Below the pieces are notes generated by a model. It saw nothing but the letters and a program-made list of their open reading frames with translations, did no database searches and was not told the DNA's origin. Made by a program: the position numbers and the translations under genes. A stretch of DNA of 64,000 nucleotides from Cristatella mucedo (Eukaryota > Bryozoa > Phylactolaemata > Cristatellidae). Below are positions 10,137 through 64,000 of this stretch, in pieces. The stretch spans positions 1 through 64,000 of the forward strand of contig WPIO01000205.1 in NCBI GenBank assembly GCA_009760855.2, written 5' to 3'. The first letter of the stretch is position 1. Each line of letters starts with the position of its first letter.

Positions 10137-11293
10137 TGTAGCTGTCATACAATGTAAGATCGGTGAGCGCGAGACAAGGGATGAGTAAATAGGGAGTGGC
10201 CATCGACTTCATTAATAGTAATACAGTTTTAAAGCACCCTCATGGAACTTGATCCCTTTCTATGCACTTGACATTTGCTGTATTGAAATCAAGACTAAAT
10301 GAATAGTGGTAATATGGACATCGTAATAGAACAGGATTTTTAGAGTGCTAGTTCTTATCGGGAGCCGACGCAATTCGTCAGTTTTTATATTTTTTTATTG
10401 ATTTTTAATTTGTTTAGTATTTTATTTATTTATTTCATTTTGCTTATTTTTTATTTTAGTTCGGATATTTCTCGCCGTAGAGCGGACTTGGGCTTTTGGC
10501 TGACCTCTAACGAAATTTATAAACCTGCTCTTTTAGTAATGTTATTAAACATCGCATGTCGCTCTAAAATGGTCATCACTTTCAAGGCATTTTGAATATA
10601 TTGAAAACAAAATATTTCAGCTGAATATTTAAAATACATCAGACATTTGAACTCGCCTAAGCACATAGAGGACAATTTTAAAGGCCGGAGCTTATTGTGA
10701 ACGAAAATTCGGACGAAGAGGTTTGTTTTTATATTCCTTTTTAATTTTAGCAGTTGTGATGGCATTTGCTAGCGTATTTCAGGCTCTAGGAGCACCGGAT
10801 CTGCAATAGTTAGTCCACCATTAGTATAGCCGTGCTACGGTAAATGCTGCGATTGAATACCACTCGTTCTGCAGTTTCCCAAACACTGTAAGTGAACAAT
10901 GCCGGCCGGACCAAGCGGAAAGCCAATACCAACGGCCGTACACCTTAACACCAATGACCACAGCAGCAATCACATACGCTGGGAGCAGTATGACCATTTC
11001 AAGTTTCTTCGTAACTGAAATACTGCATAGGCTGCGCTGTCGTTCGATTCGCACAGCAGATAGCCGGCCGATGCCCAACACCAACAGTTTATTATGCGCA
11101 CGGCTCCCTTCACCCCCTTCTCCCACACGACTCTCACACGGCTACGGTCGCCTCCCCTGGCCGACTCCATTAACGTAAACTACGAGCCTGACTAATCGCT
11201 AGTTCTGCTAAGCTATAATCCACCCTAGCGTTAACCTAAAGCACAGACCTGCCCCCCCCCCCGCTTAGCTGCGAAGCCATAAACCTTAAACCG
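10137..11293. other. No feature recognised
   Basis: AT-rich stretch then neutral sequence, with no supported gene or element. Confidence 0.45.
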
Positions 11294-11370
11294 TAATAAT
11301 AATAATGCATTGATATAGCGTCCTCAGAGAACTCAATCTCTTTCTAGGTACTTTACATTGTTTGTAAAGG
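11294..11370 (-). mobile_element. Solo LINE-A 3' hairpin (about 77 bp)
   Basis: (TAA)n, then TCCTCAGAGAACTCAATCTC and the TTTACATT block, ending where similarity to full LINE-A stops. Confidence 0.8.
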
Positions 11371-12202
11371 ACGCACGGGCGACAATGGCTTCTGCTCATG
11401 TCAAAGAGCTCTGGCAGCTCTCCGGGTACCGGCGACCACAGCCACAGTAACTGCAAACCTTGTCAGCACGCCTCGGCCGTGTAGTCAACCTTCTAGCGGT
11501 GAGTCCGTCAGCATACAAGTGGTCTCCAAATGGCAGCATCACCCCGTGCTTGACGTCAGAGCATGGGTCGCTTGCGTTGATAATAATTGCTCTGGACTCT
11601 GAGCCGGTGCGGAAGTTGTCTATTCAATTTCCGCTCCACTCTTATCAACTCTTTTCACTTTTCCATAGAAAGATGACTGTTCTCAATAGACCTGCACCAT
11701 GAACTCGCTCTGTTCTGTTCCGAAGCTAAAGTACTAGGGCTTGAGCCAAGGTCAGAACCGAAGTTTCAGCACAGTAACAACTCGTGGATCTGAGGTTGGA
11801 TCGCAATCGGCACACAGACGATCGAGAGCTCACGCCAAAGCAACTGCCGTGCTCGAGGTGAATTATAAGTCTGCCTAGATGTTTCAAGGCTTTCGGCTGA
11901 GAGCATACAAATACACAAATAGCCACAGTCCCCAGCGATAAGATCAAGCCAAGTCCAAGGCGAGGCTATAGGTGCCCAGCAAGGTCCTGGAGATCGGTGG
12001 TTTAACACAAAGCAAATCTATAAACTATAAATCTGTCAACGCCCTTGCATCAAGTCGTCGAAAAGGCCTTAGCATGCATTTATGCACTCCACTTTGTTGC
12101 CAGCTCAGGCCGATCGGTAACCGAGCGACGTCGTCCGCCTCTCACCGTTGCTAGCTCCGCACTTCCTACCTGTTCGCAGGCCTGAGCTGCCGCCAAGCTA
12201 TA
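11371..12202. other. No feature recognised
   Basis: No domain-bearing ORF or repeat was seen. Confidence 0.45.
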
Positions 12203-12288
12203 CTAATAATAATAATAATAATAATTCACTTGATAAAGCGCCCTCAGAGAACTTAATCTCTCTCTAGGCGCTTTACATTTGCTACAAA
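12203..12288 (-). mobile_element. Solo LINE-A 3' hairpin (about 86 bp)
   Basis: (TAA)n then GATAAAGCGCCCTCAGAGAA and CTAGGCGCTTTACATTTGCT; similarity ends at GCTACAAA. Confidence 0.85.
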
Positions 12289-12929
12289 CCTAAACCCTTA
12301 CTCGGCCTTCAAAGTCGCTCAGCCAATGGGACTGCGCCCGCACACCTGCCCCACCCCCAGAGGCCAAGCTGCCTTTCGCCAGAAGTCGCTCATCTAAGAA
12401 TCCTTCACAGTCCGTCCCACAATCCTTCCCATGTGGCGTTACGCTGCCGTTCGTGTTCCAAGATTATGTAAGCAGCCAGTATACAGTAGCAGCGCCGGGT
12501 TCGCACGCAGATTTTGGGCAGATGGCAGATGGAATCCCGCACCACTCTGTCCCGTCCTACGATTCTTTGGTTCAGCTTACTCGGCTCCTGCCTCCGACGT
12601 ACAGAAAGTGGCCACAATTCCCGACAAACTTAACTATTGTGACCAGGTCAGTGAATAACTTGAAATTTACCAATTTCAAATTTTCCAAAAACTTGAAAAT
12701 TTTCGTCTCGTGGTTCATATCAAGAGCAAACGAATCAGTTCTTCAAAAATGACTATTCAGACTGGTTCACGAATGAATAGATGTTCTAGATTTGCGGCTG
12801 TGCTTCGAAAGCTTTCTCAAAGAAGTCGCGAACATATTCCTCTGTCATATTTTCGCTATACTGTAATATCACGCGTTCGACCCCAACGCTTGCAAAGCTG
12901 CATAGCCAACTGCCGAATTACGATTCGGA
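12289..12929. other. No feature recognised
   Basis: Short ORFs without domains. Confidence 0.45.
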
Positions 12930-13110
12930 GGGCTTAACTCGCACTGAGCAGTTCATCTCGCCTATAGCGTTTCTGGCGCTGTCCTACTTAACGTAATCTA
13001 GGAGTCACGAGTTCTCGGCGAAGTCAAGCACAAGCAGGGGATTTTAGGAACTTTATTTGCACGTGCGCAATGTCGCTAGGCAATGTTGTGTGTGCCTGCT
13101 GCTATTGTAA
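12930..13110 (-). mobile_element. Diverged LTR fragment related to the 602-1931 LTR
   Basis: On the minus strand the order AATAAAGTTC, AAAATCCCC, a CTCGTGACTCC block and CAGCGCCAGAAACGC repeats the 1706-1835 segment of the solo LTR. Boundaries are unclear. Confidence 0.55.
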
Positions 13111-13242
13111 TTTGCACAAACGCCTTACTTTCGGCCAACAGTTGGGCAATTGGCACAGCACAGCCTCCTGCCGCGAATGTACCGTATATTACCCGACGAA
13201 GCTGTTTTCCCGTTTGAGGGGCATTCCTCAACGCCGGTTATA

Positions 13243-13267
13243 CCCTCTCTCTCTCTCTCTCTCTCTA
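13243..13267 (+). repeat. (CT)n microsatellite
   Basis: About 25 bp of CT, followed by a short ACACAC run. Confidence 0.9.
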
Positions 13268-13339
13268 TCGCATAAATACGCACGCGTACGGACACACACA
13301 CACAAGTACTTTCGCAAGATAAGAAGAAAAATGGTACTA

Positions 13340-13422
13340 TAATTATAATAAAAACAATGCACTTGATGAAGCGCCCTCAGAGAACTCAATCTTTTTCTAG
13401 GCGCTTTACATTTGCTGCAAAG
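13340..13422 (-). mobile_element. Solo LINE-A 3' hairpin (about 83 bp)
   Basis: ATAATAAAAACAATGCACTT then the hairpin and TTTGCTGCAAAGG; nothing of the LINE body follows. Confidence 0.85.
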
Positions 13423-14531
13423 GGATGAGTACTGCCGGACTTGAGCACCGTTAATAACAGCTGAAAAATTCGTCTTCGTTGCCACGGATTGACGATACCG
13501 TGGATATACTGCTAAGGCCTGAATGATTCTCGAGGCTGGATGATCTCAGGCCTGAGTATTAAGTGAGAACGGCTAAGGAAGACAAACCAAAGGTGGGATC
13601 CTCGTATGGGCGAGCGATGGCTGGGGCAGCTAACGGTCATGCCTTTTGGTTTGGGCAATGCACCAGTGACATAATCTCTTCGACTGATGGAGAGTGCATA
13701 AGGATTACCTCGGAGAACTGTGTCCGGCGTAAATGCCTCAGATGAACAGCAAGAAATCGATCACAACCACAGCTTGATCAGACATGAAGGTTTCTTCTCA
13801 ATTTGGCTACAAGACAAGCCTTTTACGTAAAAGTATTCCAGTCTCACTCACCCACATCTCTCCTTCTTGCTACTAGTGGACATGCGATAGTATGCTGTCG
13901 AACATTTGATACACACCAATCCAATATGTCCTGTAATATGTCTACTCTCGCCTCGCTAAAGTTTATTCTTATTACACGAGATGCTGCAGCAGCAGAACTG
14001 CCGCTCTCTGGTAAAGCGCTAGACTACTTTCACAATGCTGAATTGCTTTATTACGATAAATCCGGTTGACCAGCAGCCAGTAAGTCCACAAAGGGTAGTA
14101 CAAAATATACAAAAATAACAGTTACATTCGGACATTGTGAATTGTCAAGGGAAGAGACGACCGCGACGGCAGTCTCGGCTCAGACGTATGATATCTGAAA
14201 GAGCTAATGTCGTACATAAAATTGGAGAGGTCCGTCGTCCCGCCCACTACTCAAAGCAGGCAAATGAGCAAAGGGCGAAAATGTGCTTAGATGGAGAGAT
14301 TTCGTGACAGTTAACAGTAAAAACGTCGCGTCTGCACATGCAAGTAAGCATTGTATATACATAAGAAACAGAAAAGTTGAAACATCGAGTACCGGTGCTG
14401 ACGTGGACCGTGCTCGAGCTCTGAGGTGAAGGCCAGAGCCAGGCAGCAGCAGCAGCAGACGACGTTACGGTCGCAGGAGGAGGAATGTCTGTCGAAGCAG
14501 AGCCGCCATCATGGCAACGACATCCAGCAGG
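13423..14531. other. Downstream flank of MEGF8, probable 3' UTR at the right
   Basis: No TE was recognised. The part between about 14047 and 14531 would be the MEGF8 3' UTR if the AATAAA at 14052-14047 is used. A short CAG run occurs at 14442-14457. Confidence 0.4.
14047..14052 (-). terminator. Candidate MEGF8 polyadenylation signal
   Basis: AATAAA on the minus strand about 480 bp after the stop codon. A second AATAAA lies at 13962-13967. No transcript evidence is available, so the choice is tentative. Confidence 0.35.

Positions 14532-64000
<49,469 letters not shown>

Overview
The window is metazoan nuclear DNA. It has short exons with GT-AG introns, heavy non-LTR retrotransposon and tRNA-derived SINE content, and many microsatellites. 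Nothing prokaryotic is present. I cannot name the species; the spliced gene and the repeat types fit an invertebrate animal.

The main gene lies on the minus strand from the right edge (64000) down to 14532. Reading the minus strand exon by exon gives 19 exons whose phases join without a break into one frame of 1159 residues plus a stop. The 5' part of the gene lies beyond position 64000. The order is: kelch blades, a cysteine-rich PSI-like block, an EGF domain, further EGF/laminin-EGF repeats, a juxtamembrane beta-rich segment, one transmembrane helix, and a cytoplasmic tail. The order and many local motifs match MEGF8 (attractin/MEGF8 family). In vertebrates MEGF8 is a type I membrane protein that recruits the E3 ligase MGRN1 and restrains Hedgehog signalling. 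Several exons (62042-62192, 42510-42629, 32321-32435, 54512-54623) are too short or lack the Met needed to appear as conventional ORFs; they were found by splice-site reading.

The only other convincing host gene is a single-exon protein with seven C2H2 zinc fingers at 5024-5674 (minus).

Nearly everything else is transposable elements. LINE-A is a CR1/L2-like element with a hairpin 3' end and an (ATT)n tail, with about 25 copies or relics; the best copy is at 47996-49629. LINE-B is a related element with an (ACATT)n tail, best copy 44291-45462. SINE-1 and SINE-2 are two tRNA-derived families; SINE-2 shares the LINE-A 3' hairpin. There is also an R2-type (restriction-like endonuclease) LINE fragment at 58682-59839, a 1330-bp solo LTR at 602-1931 with a 4-bp target duplication, a pogo-like transposon relic near 3421-3690, and a likely hAT-type MITE at 31436-31780. 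Several nested insertions still show target-site duplications, so their relative ages can be ordered.

Layout: 1-5.0 kb SINE-1 in a 45-bp repeat array, solo LTR, pogo relic; 5.0-5.7 kb zinc-finger gene; 5.8-14 kb LINE/SINE; 14.5-64 kb MEGF8 homologue with TE-filled introns (74 bp to about 6 kb).
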